From: Ichthyosporea sp. XGB-2017a
Taxonomy: Eukaryota > Opisthokonta > Ichthyosporea
Length of the DNA: 30,091 nucleotides
Reading direction: 5' to 3'
Assembly: GCA_002811675.1 (NCBI GenBank)
Contig: PDIM01000070.1
Location: 70,196-100,286, forward strand
Shown here: piece after piece, positions 20,887 through 30,072 of the stretch
Layout of the letters: every line of letters starts with the position of its first letter
Numbering within the stretch: the stretch's first letter is position 1
Notes under the pieces: generated by a model
Told to the model about the DNA's origin: nothing
Seen by the model: only the letters and a program-made list of their open reading frames with translations
The model's database searches: none
Position numbers and translations under genes: made by a program

Positions 20887-20960
20887 AGTGTCCCTTGTAC
20901 ACGACACGAGCAAGGAAAACAAGGGACACTAGAACTTGCAAGGAAAACCTTGTACACGAG
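20887..20960. repeat. 12-bp inverted repeat with overlapping direct repeats
   Basis: AGTGTCCCTTGT (20887-20898) is the reverse complement of ACAAGGGACACT (20919-20930). CCTTGTACACGA occurs at 20893-20904 and again at 20948-20959, and GCAAGGAAAAC at 20910-20920 and 20938-20948. The motif lies about 300-370 bp before the SMPD4 start. Confidence 0.75.
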
Positions 20961-21252
20961 GCTGGCGAGGGCGGACTAGGGACACGGCGCATTGTCCTTT
21001 TAGGCTTTAGGGTTGTGAAGGCTTCCCAGTTCCGGCCCATTTCCAAAGGCCCGTTTCAGAGGTCAGGAGTCAGGTCACTCACAGGAGTCGGAAGGGATTT
21101 TGAGTACAATTTGGTCGCTTTATTTTACTGTAGTCAGTCACTTGCGCCGGATTTTCATTGGGGGAGCTGGATATAAAATTGGGAATAGTGGCATTTGCCC
21201 TGGGTACTGTAATGCAGGATTGTATTTAAGAACGTTTGGAGATCATAAAGAA

Positions 21253-23724
21253 ATGAATTTTGCAGGGCCTTCGTCCTTTTCGTCTGAGGAGCGCATGTCT
21301 GGAAGCCCAGAGTCTTTTCGAAGACAAGATTTTTATACCCCCTCAAAAACAAGTTATGATCGCAGCGGACTTACTCTCCAGTCCTGTTTATCCAATGTTG
21401 ACATCTGTAGCAAATGCTATGCCTTGGAGTCTTATTTGCGAGACCTTTCTACGAAAGAAGAACTTAGACCTTTTTATGAGTTTTTCCCTCAGCTTCTTGT
21501 AAACGTATTTGGGTTTGATGGGAAAAATGGGTGGATCAACGTTGCAAATGCTCCCAGGGATAGAGATGCACTTAGACAACTTTTAAGACCTAATGGGGTT
21601 ATATTCAATGTCATGCTCAAGCTAAGGTTAGACTCGAAACTGAACTACGAATTCCCATGCGCAAAGCTTCCGAGCCCAACTCAGAAACTTATTGCAGATT
21701 CTGAATTTGGATCTCTTCCGCCTCACTACAGCACCTTGGGCAAACTAAGGTTTGATGCAGACGGCCGGGGACCCAATTTTGTTGTTCTCGATATGCTAGA
21801 ATATTATTTTTATTGTTTTGCATACTTTTTGAGCTTGGGATCAGTTCAGTCTACGCCAACTGGTATGGGAAGAAAACTGTTCGGATCTCAGCAGCTGACA
21901 TTGTATGAGGTGCTTTTACAAGATTTTTTGGATTATTTTCTGCCTGTTGAAAGTAGCTGTTCGTCTGGGGTGGGGAGAGACAGAGTAATATCTCCGATAG
22001 GTATTCGAGAGAAAGTGAGGAGTCGGAATCCATTTGGAGGATCCGCGAATGCTGTTGGTGGGGTGGGACTGAGCTCCGGGGATTCTGCTCTATTTGATAC
22101 CCATGTAGAAAGGCATGGCTTTTCTGAAGTGTTCTTGAACATTTTAATGGATTTTTGGCTCAATCAAAATCAGTATGAGCAGCTTATTGTGAATCCAGAC
22201 TCATGTGGGCAGAATATGGCGTTTTTGGATTATGTTCACCCTACTCCTGATTTACTCAGTAGTCTATGTATTGTTACACGCCACTTGCATAGGTTTTTTT
22301 ATGGGGGGCTTGTTTCGGACTCGGGTGGGGAAAATGAGGGGCTGGACAGCACCTACCAATCTTCAACGGAAAATCCATACTCGCCTTTCAAGAAGCATTT
22401 ATCCAATGAACCCAGTGCAAACGCCAATAGCGTTTCTGCTCAAGAAAAGATCCTGCTTCAGAGAACAATTTGGCACCAGTATCAAGCAAAGCTATACAAA
22501 TTTTTGCGCCTAAGTACTGTCCTATCATCAGCAGATGCCTCAGTGGAGCAGGTTGTGGACTTGTGGCTGACTTCAATTAGTCCGTGGTTTTCAGTTAAAA
22601 CAAATGAAATGTCATATGCAGGGGCTGGCTTGAAGAAGGGCAACTGGATGGATGGTAGTAGGTCATATAATGCTATCCATGGCCATTGGGTATCTTTTGT
22701 TTACGAAAACCTCTTGCTCTATACGGTGCTGTTTGGGGACTTTTTTGGCAAAATGCTCCATTTTGACTGGAACATTTTGGAAGATGTTGAAATAGCGTGC
22801 AAGATTGCGGATTTTTTTTGTGACGATGGACTTATTGAAATTATTAAGAGGGGAGTGAATTTATTAAACGCTGAGTCATATAGCCCAGGTTCTGATTCAA
22901 AATCAGTCAGTGGTAAGCAGACCAATAGTATGAGTGCTTCAAGCAGTGTAATTAAAGTGAATGTAATGAATATGGAGCGCAATAGAAGTGTGTACTTCGG
23001 GTCTTTCTTTGACAGGCGACCCCCAAATGTTGTTGGGGAATTGATTTGTTCCATACGGGAGACAAAATTCAATCTAGAAATGTTGGAGAAAAGAAAAACG
23101 CAGCAAGAACATTCACGAACGTTCCTGGAAAATGTTCTTGCATTCTTTGAAAACGAACCTGTTGGTACTGATTCCAGTAGCAAAAAGCTGATCGAGCGCC
23201 TTGAATTCACCCAGAGACAAATTTCAAAGATATTCAAAATTCCTTTTGATTCCGAAGCTCGATCAAATCCAGATTCCACAACTTCAACGAGGCGCAACTT
23301 GAATGATGAATTTTCCAATATTGGAAAATGTAGCTCATCGAATATCACTGACCCACCAGATACTCTTTGGGGTGAAGACTCCCCCCATCTATCTCCAAAT
23401 GGCAAGCGTCAGATTGCCCGTGGGTTGCGAAAGTGTACCAACAAAAATGTTCCTTACATCGGAGACCCAGTTACGCAACCAATACGCAGCTATGAAAATG
23501 CATTTTTGGTGCGAAAATTAAACGCATTAAGCATTTACTTGAATACGAAGTTCGAGCTCTCTGGGAATCAAGGAGAAGTGAGGTCATCTTTCCACAGATC
23601 TTTTCCTTCTTCACCCTCTTCAGAATTAAAATTTAACCTTCGGGTTTTGGCATCGTATCCATTTCAAGCGCTTATGTTTTTAACACTTGCAATGTTGTGG
23701 CTAATTTCGCGTATATTTTGGTAA
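21253..23724 (+). CDS. SMPD4: SMPD4-family protein (neutral sphingomyelinase 3-like)
   Basis: Member of the SMPD4 (nSMase3) family, tail-anchored proteins of ER and nuclear envelope, reported to hydrolyse sphingomyelin in animals. Intronless, 823 aa from the ATG at 21253, close to the human length. Supporting features: the early block RPFYEFFPQLLVNVFGFDGKN (family pattern LLPWLLESIFGFDG), LDMLEYYFYCFAYFLSL (family NPFEYFMFYFA), LLQDFLDYFLPVES (family YLDYFLPV), Ser/Gly-rich inserts around residues 230-290 and 360-390, and a single C-terminal membrane anchor, PFQALMFLTLAMLWLISRIFW minus the last charged residues. The frame is open upstream to a TTG at 21100, but the ATG context AAAGAAATGA is better. 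There is no classical phosphodiesterase motif, as is normal for this family, so catalysis is known only from relatives. Convergent with the glucan synthase, stops 57 bp apart. Confidence 0.85.
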   Translation: MNFAGPSSFSSEERMSGSPESFRRQDFYTPSKTSYDRSGLTLQSCLSNVDICSKCYALESYLRDLSTKEELRPFYEFFPQLLVNVFGFDGKNGWINVANAPRDRDALRQLLRPNGVIFNVMLKLRLDSKLNYEFPCAKLPSPTQKLIADSEFGSLPPHYSTLGKLRFDADGRGPNFVVLDMLEYYFYCFAYFLSLGSVQSTPTGMGRKLFGSQQLTLYEVLLQDFLDYFLPVESSCSSGVGRDRVISPIGIREKVRSRNPFGGSANAVGGVGLSSGDSALFDTHVERHGFSEVFLNILMDFWLNQNQYEQLIVNPDSCGQNMAFLDYVHPTPDLLSSLCIVTRHLHRFFYGGLVSDSGGENEGLDSTYQSSTENPYSPFKKHLSNEPSANANSVSAQEKILLQRTIWHQYQAKLYKFLRLSTVLSSADASVEQVVDLWLTSISPWFSVKTNEMSYAGAGLKKGNWMDGSRSYNAIHGHWVSFVYENLLLYTVLFGDFFGKMLHFDWNILEDVEIACKIADFFCDDGLIEIIKRGVNLLNAESYSPGSDSKSVSGKQTNSMSASSSVIKVNVMNMERNRSVYFGSFFDRRPPNVVGELICSIRETKFNLEMLEKRKTQQEHSRTFLENVLAFFENEPVGTDSSSKKLIERLEFTQRQISKIFKIPFDSEARSNPDSTTSTRRNLNDEFSNIGKCSSSNITDPPDTLWGEDSPHLSPNGKRQIARGLRKCTNKNVPYIGDPVTQPIRSYENAFLVRKLNALSIYLNTKFELSGNQGEVRSSFHRSFPSSPSSELKFNLRVLASYPFQALMFLTLAMLWLISRIFW

Positions 23725-23737
23725 AGCCTTAAAGACA

Positions 23738-23743
23738 AATAAA
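23738..23743 (+). terminator. Polyadenylation signal of SMPD4
   Basis: AATAAA 14 bases after the SMPD4 stop, inside the 57-bp gap to the glucan synthase stop. Confidence 0.6.
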
Positions 23744-23759
23744 GGAACGAGATAGTGGT

Positions 23760-23765
23760 TTATTC
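23760..23765 (-). terminator. Polyadenylation signal of the glucan synthase
   Basis: TTTATT on +, i.e. AATAAA on the minus strand, 17 bases after the glucan synthase stop; it lies 17 bases from the SMPD4 signal on the opposite strand. Confidence 0.55.
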
Positions 23766-23781
23766 TATATATAAAAGTTAA

Positions 23782-26700
23782 CTAGTTGGCTACCCAAAGA
23801 ATCATAACAAGTGCCACAATACAGATAACAATGGCACTCCAAATACCGGCGCTAATACCCATAGCCCGATTTCTTGAAGTTTTTTCTTTTGCCTCCAAAG
23901 GACGTCTTGCTTTGGGTGCAAATGGACTAGACCAAAATAAAAGGGCGGTATGCAGTCTATCAAAATAAGGGATCAGAGACCAAAACAGCACAACAAAGAA
24001 AACCAAGTGTGAAATAATAATGTCAACCATAAACAAATTAGCTTCGATGACTTTGCACACAAACTCTCGGAGTTTAAATGACAGCGAAGACCCTGATGCG
24101 TGGGTTTTGAAGTCACTGCTGCTCCAGTCCCCGTTCACAAAACAATCATTGGAAATTGAGCCTGGCATTTCTGGACCCATAGAGTGGTACGCAACCTTAA
24201 ACAGAAAATTATACACAATAACTGTTGAAAAAACAGTTCTACAAACTGTCTTCACGTCATAGTCCCAGAGATAGAATGCAGCCACATACATCGCAATGGT
24301 GGCCAAAGTAATGAAGATATAGGGTGCTATGATTCTTGCCTTATCTTTGCTTGCGAACACAATTGAATATGTGATTTGCCTGAAAGCTAAAACAACAGTC
24401 GACAACACCAGAGGAAAAAACAATGTAACGAGGAACATAGGTAGACTGTCAGTGTTGTAAATATTTCCATGAACTTTTGGTTTCAGGTTGTAGTAAAATT
24501 GATTCCAAACCAAAACATACATGAAGAGAATGGAGGGCCATACAAGCTCGCGATCAAAAATAAGACCCAGCCGGGAAGGCTGACGGGCATACACTTCATC
24601 CTTGCCGCTTTGACCAGTAATTTCAATTCTACTTGAGCGAGTCCAAGCCGTCCAGGACGCGGCATCTTTACCCTCCTTGAACATCCAGTCCATGTGTTTG
24701 GTATAATCCACGGCAAAATCGCCAAAGCCATTAAACTGGTGGGGGTTGAAAAGGCATGGGGCAAACAAAAGCCCGGATACAACAATGAACATGAAACTGA
24801 GAGGCTCCCAATGAAGGGTCAACATAGAAAATATGGTAATAGTCAAAAGAACAAAACCCAAGTGAATATTTGTTCTCGCAAAAGCAGCATATAGTTGGAA
24901 AAATGGAGTACGCTTAATGGCAAAGCCACGCCCAGTTGGGATGTAAGCTGCGCCACCAAATTTCAGATCTCCTAAGTACTGGCTGGAGTTCAGTTGAAGA
25001 GTAAAAATATCGAAAATGGGCATAAGGGATAACACTTGTCTCAATATCACACCAATACCTCGAAAGACCCCCAATTCAAAGCACAAGTGCATTACAGTGG
25101 GAATGAACGGCAAAAACATTGTAGTAATCACGTAATACAGGAACCGGGACATAAAGTCTTCCATCTTGTCAATGCTAACGCCAATACCTCCAACTGCAAG
25201 AGAAGGTGTTTCATTGAAAATAGAAATGGCAAACAGACTGAAGAGAAAAAATATTGTTGCGAGCATAGTGAACACTGTGTTTAAATGGAAGCCTGCGTGG
25301 GCGTAATAAAAAGTAAACGCTTGGTGAAGGGGAAGATTTGTACCAAGTCGGAACTGCTCTCTCGACAAGTTAAGCTCCCCGGCTCCTCTAGCCACCTTTG
25401 TAACAAAACCAAGAATTTGCATGAAACCCATATCACGGCCTTTACCACACTGGGTGTACTCTGCATGCTTGATTCTACCACCTCGCATAACAGCTACCAT
25501 TCCAGCATACAAATCTTCACTCAAATTCAAACCCTTTGTGGCTTTGCTCATTCCACCTCTAGACAAAATAAACATCTTATTAAGCAAGTCGGGATGTCCA
25601 TAGTGCAGTCTCATTCCATGAGGTCTAGCAAGCACGCGCTGCACAATGGTTCCAAAGATAAGTTCTTTAACAGCAGCTACATCAGCCAATGGACCGGCCT
25701 TTTCGGAATAAATATGCTCTCTGGTACCAACCATTGCAACGGGTTTGTCCCAAGTATGATCATACTCAAATTCTTCAAGAAGATTTCGAATTTTAAAGCA
25801 CTCTTCCAAATAATGGTCCTGGTTGGCATCAATGGCTTGAAGGGTTTCACCGCGGGCGAAGATAATGGCCGTATTCTGATTATCAGACTTTCCATCACCC
25901 AATATAGGATTTCCGGGTAATCTAATGCGAAAGCGAGGCTGTCGACGACCAGACTCGAGCAAGGGCTGATGTCCATCGGTAAGGCAGCTAAAAAATGCTC
26001 CAGTCTCTTTACATTTTTCAATATAAGCAATATTGATGTTTGGCCATAATTTCAACATAACTTCGGTGTTTTCCAATTCTTCGGGGGTAAAGTCTCCATA
26101 CCTCTGCATAGCCAGCAAATAGTTAAACTTTGCCCTGACAAGCTCATCGACATACTTTTCGTACTCCTCCTGTGTTCCAAATTTCTCTTTGAGATGGGGC
26201 TCTTCGATATCCACAAGTTTGCGCAAGGCTTTTTCGTAAAGCATCATTCCCCTCACGGTTCTGAATAGAGTCTGTGCACGGTTAGATGCCCAAAGACGAA
26301 CAGCAAGCAAATTCTCAGCAGTAGCGGAAGAAAATCCGACTTCTTTTATCGCGGCAAGCTGAGCAGTCTGAACGTCCCCATTTGGTCCTCTCAACCTATC
26401 CGCCTGTGCACGGCACAAATTCTCCCACTCATTCTTATTCATTCGTTTTAAATACTCTAGTAAAGAGTCGGTGGGGCCACCAGTAGTATCATATAGGTCC
26501 TTCTGGCTATAGATAATCGTTTCAGAATAATGAGGAGTGACGCACGTAAACGACCTCATTTCACTGAGTGAGCAAGCTTTTGGCATATTCATCTTCAATG
26601 ATTGCGCAAAATATTTCAGGCGACGACAAGCTTCGGAGTTTTTCGGAAGCCTTCCGTCTTCAAAGAAGCTTGGAGTTCTCACCTGTGTATCAGCTGCGAT

Positions 26701-28674
26701 TTTGGGAAAAAGATTAATTGAACCATCTGAAGCTGTTGTCACAAATTTAAGACTAACCAACTCATTATCGTGGATCATATGACGTTCATACATATCATCA
26801 ATAATATCGTTCCACATTGCCGGAAACCTATTTCTAGTTTCACCTGACGACTTGGCAAATACTTTATCCACACTTGAATGTGGAACGCTTTTAAAAAGGG
26901 ACTTCCATGTTGAAAAGTTGTAGATGTGCAAAGTAAAACCTTTGATAACACCGACAATCGATGTAAACAGCATATAATATATATATGTATCCACAAGATA
27001 GAACACAAAGCCCATCAGGCCAAAAAATATTGCTGTAAGCTTCAAACTAGCTTCGCAGAATGATTCATCTTTGCACTGATCAAGTGCCGATGAGCTCCAT
27101 ATATCAGAAATTGCAGAAAACAAATCCTTATAAACAAACATATATCCTAGAACCACTTTTGCCACCGCAGTAGCACTCCAGGTTAGAATAGAGGCGACAG
27201 TGTCCCCAATGCTGTTTTGGACATAGTAAGATATGAATGCTCTGTTTTCATTCCAAGGAAAAAGAGACTTGGGGATGCACACAACAACGATAAATGTGAT
27301 TGCCGTCAGAACATACAAAATTGACGTATAAGCTGTACACGAATCACCAGAATGAATACAGTTTTGCTGCAAAATGAGTAAAGTTAAATCAGCTGTAAAA
27401 AGAAAAGTCCAGCACAGCAATCGGAAGAGTATAGGCTTCCATCCAGAACGAGGAATAAACACCATTTCACAAAGATCACTCAACAGCGCAAAACACGCAC
27501 ACGCAAATCCAGCATAACCAACAGTTGCATGATCACTATTATCGAAATCAGATTCCACAGCAAATGAAAGGATATAGGCAATCAAATGAAGAAGCCAGAT
27601 CCGGCTAAAGTTGACAAGCACATGAATAGGAGTGCGGATTTCTTTGTACGTTTTGCGAAAGGACATTTCCCAATCAACATCCTTCAAAAGCCCATACCGT
27701 TTATCTTTCCTATATTTCATCAAACGGTGAGGTGTCCCTCTATTACTTATAACTACAACACGCAAAATAGCATCGACAGACCAGAATGTTTCGTTGCAAT
27801 CATCATAGTTGATCTTTTTTGTATAGTTTCGGGGTCGGAAAACTTGTTTACCATCCTCGTTAATAAAATATCCTTGCTTGAAGATAAAGTCATACAGAGG
27901 CTGAATAACATCTGCAAGGAAAGCACCCTCCTTGAAGGACTCACCTTCGTAATCAATTGCCAATTTGTAAATAAAAGATAAGCATTCGGGCATATGACGC
28001 ACATTGGAAGCCTCTCCCCACACAAGAAGGAACAGCGCTACTTCACGTAAGGCCTTCTCAGCTTCCTTTTCAGACGCAATGACAATACGTTTCCTTGCCC
28101 AACCTTTTACGTTAACGTCATCGTAAGCCTTGGTCTTGGCCTGAACAGTGTCTTTCAGTGACTCATCTACCTTGGCATCCCATTCATCAATATTAGCAGC
28201 TCTAGTCCATGAAAACAAATTTGAATGCTCTCCAACCAATTCAGAATGTATAGATGCCATTGCCTCTTCCTTAGAGTATTTTCCAAGTCGGGAATGGTAT
28301 AAGTGAAGATAATGTTCCCTTTGATTTGTCATGTTATCATACTGAAAACCAAATTTTCTTTGTAATTCCACAAAGATCCTGTCCACCAAAACATAGAACT
28401 TCTGGCTAGTGACAGCATTTCGCTCACTCCCATCGGAAGTCCTTCTCGGAGCACTCATTTCAAAAGTTTCTTCAAATTGGGGCATATCTTGCACCTCTGG
28501 AGCAGCGGCAGTTAATATAGGTCTTTCAGGAGAAAATGCTTCATTGCTTGAATAGGTATTTAAGGTTTCTTCCATATTATATTCTTGCCTTTCACCCTGC
28601 TCCCCATGAGCCCCAGAATCCGCAGCCGCAGCAATGGGATCCTTGGTCTTATTGGCCCAACGCTTCCCATTCAT
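23782..28674 (-). CDS. FKS1: 1,3-beta-glucan synthase catalytic subunit, FKS type (GT48)
   Basis: Plasma-membrane enzyme that makes 1,3-beta-glucan from UDP-glucose, usually under Rho-GTPase control. A single exon of 1630 aa; fungal FKS proteins are about 1800-1900. The N-terminus to about residue 85 is disordered. FKS1 domain 1, about 205-310: ALFLLVWGEASNVRHMPECLSF, cut here at 20 residues, then FLADVIQPLYDF and NYDDCNETFW. A first membrane cluster spans about 345-590. The cytosolic catalytic domain, about 600-1160, has TPHYSETIIY, LAVRLWASNRAQTLFRTVRG, RFRIRLPGNPILGDGKSDNQ, DVAAVKELIFGTIVQRVL, HYGHPDLLNKMF, SRGGMSKATKGLNLSEDLYA and GKGRDMGFMQIL. The second membrane cluster runs from about 1160 to the end, including YIPTGRGFAIKRTPF. 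All the blocks resemble fungal FKS more than plant callose synthase. The echinocandin hot-spot 1 segment is not recognisable in its usual form. An A/T microsatellite lies just before the ATG. Confidence 0.95.
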   Translation of the reverse strand: MNGKRWANKTKDPIAAAADSGAHGEQGERQEYNMEETLNTYSSNEAFSPERPILTAAAPEVQDMPQFEETFEMSAPRRTSDGSERNAVTSQKFYVLVDRIFVELQRKFGFQYDNMTNQREHYLHLYHSRLGKYSKEEAMASIHSELVGEHSNLFSWTRAANIDEWDAKVDESLKDTVQAKTKAYDDVNVKGWARKRIVIASEKEAEKALREVALFLLVWGEASNVRHMPECLSFIYKLAIDYEGESFKEGAFLADVIQPLYDFIFKQGYFINEDGKQVFRPRNYTKKINYDDCNETFWSVDAILRVVVISNRGTPHRLMKYRKDKRYGLLKDVDWEMSFRKTYKEIRTPIHVLVNFSRIWLLHLIAYILSFAVESDFDNSDHATVGYAGFACACFALLSDLCEMVFIPRSGWKPILFRLLCWTFLFTADLTLLILQQNCIHSGDSCTAYTSILYVLTAITFIVVVCIPKSLFPWNENRAFISYYVQNSIGDTVASILTWSATAVAKVVLGYMFVYKDLFSAISDIWSSSALDQCKDESFCEASLKLTAIFFGLMGFVFYLVDTYIYYMLFTSIVGVIKGFTLHIYNFSTWKSLFKSVPHSSVDKVFAKSSGETRNRFPAMWNDIIDDMYERHMIHDNELVSLKFVTTASDGSINLFPKIAADTQVRTPSFFEDGRLPKNSEACRRLKYFAQSLKMNMPKACSLSEMRSFTCVTPHYSETIIYSQKDLYDTTGGPTDSLLEYLKRMNKNEWENLCRAQADRLRGPNGDVQTAQLAAIKEVGFSSATAENLLAVRLWASNRAQTLFRTVRGMMLYEKALRKLVDIEEPHLKEKFGTQEEYEKYVDELVRAKFNYLLAMQRYGDFTPEELENTEVMLKLWPNINIAYIEKCKETGAFFSCLTDGHQPLLESGRRQPRFRIRLPGNPILGDGKSDNQNTAIIFARGETLQAIDANQDHYLEECFKIRNLLEEFEYDHTWDKPVAMVGTREHIYSEKAGPLADVAAVKELIFGTIVQRVLARPHGMRLHYGHPDLLNKMFILSRGGMSKATKGLNLSEDLYAGMVAVMRGGRIKHAEYTQCGKGRDMGFMQILGFVTKVARGAGELNLSREQFRLGTNLPLHQAFTFYYAHAGFHLNTVFTMLATIFFLFSLFAISIFNETPSLAVGGIGVSIDKMEDFMSRFLYYVITTMFLPFIPTVMHLCFELGVFRGIGVILRQVLSLMPIFDIFTLQLNSSQYLGDLKFGGAAYIPTGRGFAIKRTPFFQLYAAFARTNIHLGFVLLTITIFSMLTLHWEPLSFMFIVVSGLLFAPCLFNPHQFNGFGDFAVDYTKHMDWMFKEGKDAASWTAWTRSSRIEITGQSGKDEVYARQPSRLGLIFDRELVWPSILFMYVLVWNQFYYNLKPKVHGNIYNTDSLPMFLVTLFFPLVLSTVVLAFRQITYSIVFASKDKARIIAPYIFITLATIAMYVAAFYLWDYDVKTVCRTVFSTVIVYNFLFKVAYHSMGPEMPGSISNDCFVNGDWSSSDFKTHASGSSLSFKLREFVCKVIEANLFMVDIIISHLVFFVVLFWSLIPYFDRLHTALLFWSSPFAPKARRPLEAKEKTSRNRAMGISAGIWSAIVICIVALVMILWVAN

Positions 28675-28698
28675 ACTTTGGATAAATTACCAAACGAG

Positions 28699-28734
28699 TA
28701 AATAAATAAATAAATAAATAATAAATAAATAAAA
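28699..28734. repeat. (AAAT)n microsatellite in the glucan synthase leader
   Basis: TAAATAAA-type tetranucleotide run with one interrupted unit (ATAATA), 25-60 bases before the FKS ATG, most likely in the 5' untranslated leader; on the coding strand it is (TTTA)n. Confidence 0.85.
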
Positions 28735-28832
28735 TAGAGATTATATTAACAGCTGATCCTGCTTCTCTCTTTCTTAATCTCTTTCGTGTCAACTCGAGTC
28801 TCTCACTGAGTCGGGTACCAAGACTTGCAGGG

Positions 28833-28840
28833 CTTATATA
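28833..28840 (-). promoter_or_regulatory. TATA-like box of the glucan synthase
   Basis: CTTATATA on +, TATATAAG towards the FKS gene, about 160 bp before its ATG. CAGCTG sites flank it at 28750-28755 (AACAGCTGAT context) and 28872-28877. Confidence 0.45.
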
Positions 28841-29995
28841 TGGACTGAAAGGACAACAAGAACAACAACTGCAGCTGTACTGTCCATAGTTATTACTATA
28901 ATAATGCATAGCGTAGAATAAATTTGATCCAAAAGTATTTATCATAACCTGCATCTGTTGACTGTAATGTGCTTGTTATTACGCTCACTCCTACCAGGGA
29001 ATTGCCCTCAATAGGGCCGGGCGATCACGGTTTCTGTAGCAACTCTCTTATGGAATGTGCCCACGCCCCACTACTCGCCCAATAATGGTGTTAAGAATGA
29101 AGACGTATCAGTCGTCTGGCCAATTATATAGCTCCATTGGATCAGTTTTCATATTTCTTATAGCGCCTCGTGATCCGTAGACTTCCAATATGCCTGATTT
29201 TTGTCAGGGAATAGAACACTAATGCATGTGCATCTGCGCCAATGAGCACCCTAGCTGATCCTCTATCCTCCAATAGAGTTACGTCAGTGCTCGAAAAGGA
29301 AGACAATTGGACATTCCCCTGCCTATATATATCACTTAGAATTCGATTTCAGAATTTCTACACTGCCTCCTCTTTAGCGGCGTGATCAACACTCTGCTAT
29401 GAAACTAGGAAATATGGTAATGTTGACGTCGCGTTCTTTTGCAATTCATGTTCTTCTCCATTATTATTATTGCAAGTTGACGATTATCTTGTTGCATGTT
29501 TAGCTATAGAACTTTCCCTAGAACTGCTAAAAATAACAAGATCCGTTATCTGGCAGTGGGCCTGCAAACAATAAAGAACCAAAGCTTGCCTTCTCTCCAG
29601 ACTCACCTTGTTCCCACAGAGAAAACTCTTTCTGCGAACTGTCAGCTTAATTGCGTTAGAAGCAGCACCCTGATAATATTTACTTGAGAAAATGATGTGC
29701 AATAAAATCTCCTAAAAAGACAACCTCTATTTCGAAACGTAAACAAACGTTTGTTCCCTCGTCTCTGGAAAGAGAGTGTATTATGGAATTCTTTTCGGTA
29801 CCTCAACTGACCCTACTGTTTCAAATGCCTTGAATTAGGCCCTTGCAGTTAGCAAACTCACAAATTGCATTTGCAGTATAATAGTAGCAAGGAAGCCTTC
29901 CCAAATCCCATCAACGAGATCTACTAGGAAGGACTTACTGGAAACCAAAAATAGGAAATGACATATAAAGTCACACACACATGACAAAGGACAAA

Positions 29996-30016
29996 AAAGA
30001 ACAAAGAACAAAGAAC
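29996..30016 (+). repeat. Three tandem AAAGAAC units
   Basis: Three exact 7-base units in a purine-rich stretch near the right end of the window. Confidence 0.8.
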
Positions 30017-30060
30017 CCAAAAAAGAAAAAAAAGGAAAAAAGGAATATATTATAGCTGGC

Positions 30061-30072
30061 GGGGGGGGGGGG
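30061..30072 (+). repeat. Run of 12 G
   Basis: Mononucleotide run; its length may be unreliable in the assembly. Confidence 0.8.

Larger units (their letters stand above)
20634..21252. promoter_or_regulatory. Upstream region of SMPD4 with hairpins and repeats
   Basis: AATAAA at 20690-20695 serves the GTPase gene. A hairpin (20828-20846), a second inverted repeat (20887-20930) and short direct repeats follow. The frame of SMPD4 stays open back to a TTG at 21100 but holds no ATG before 21253. Confidence 0.55.

Noticed and set aside
21100..21252. N-terminal extension of SMPD4 from a TTG
   Set aside because: No ATG in it; the ATG at 21253 has good context and the extension does not resemble the family.
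28649..28954. 101-codon minus-strand ORF crossing the glucan synthase start
   Set aside because: Runs through the TATA box and the microsatellite; no domain; probably chance.
30061..30072. G-run as a possible telomere or assembly end
   Set aside because: A single mononucleotide run with no telomeric repeat units around it.
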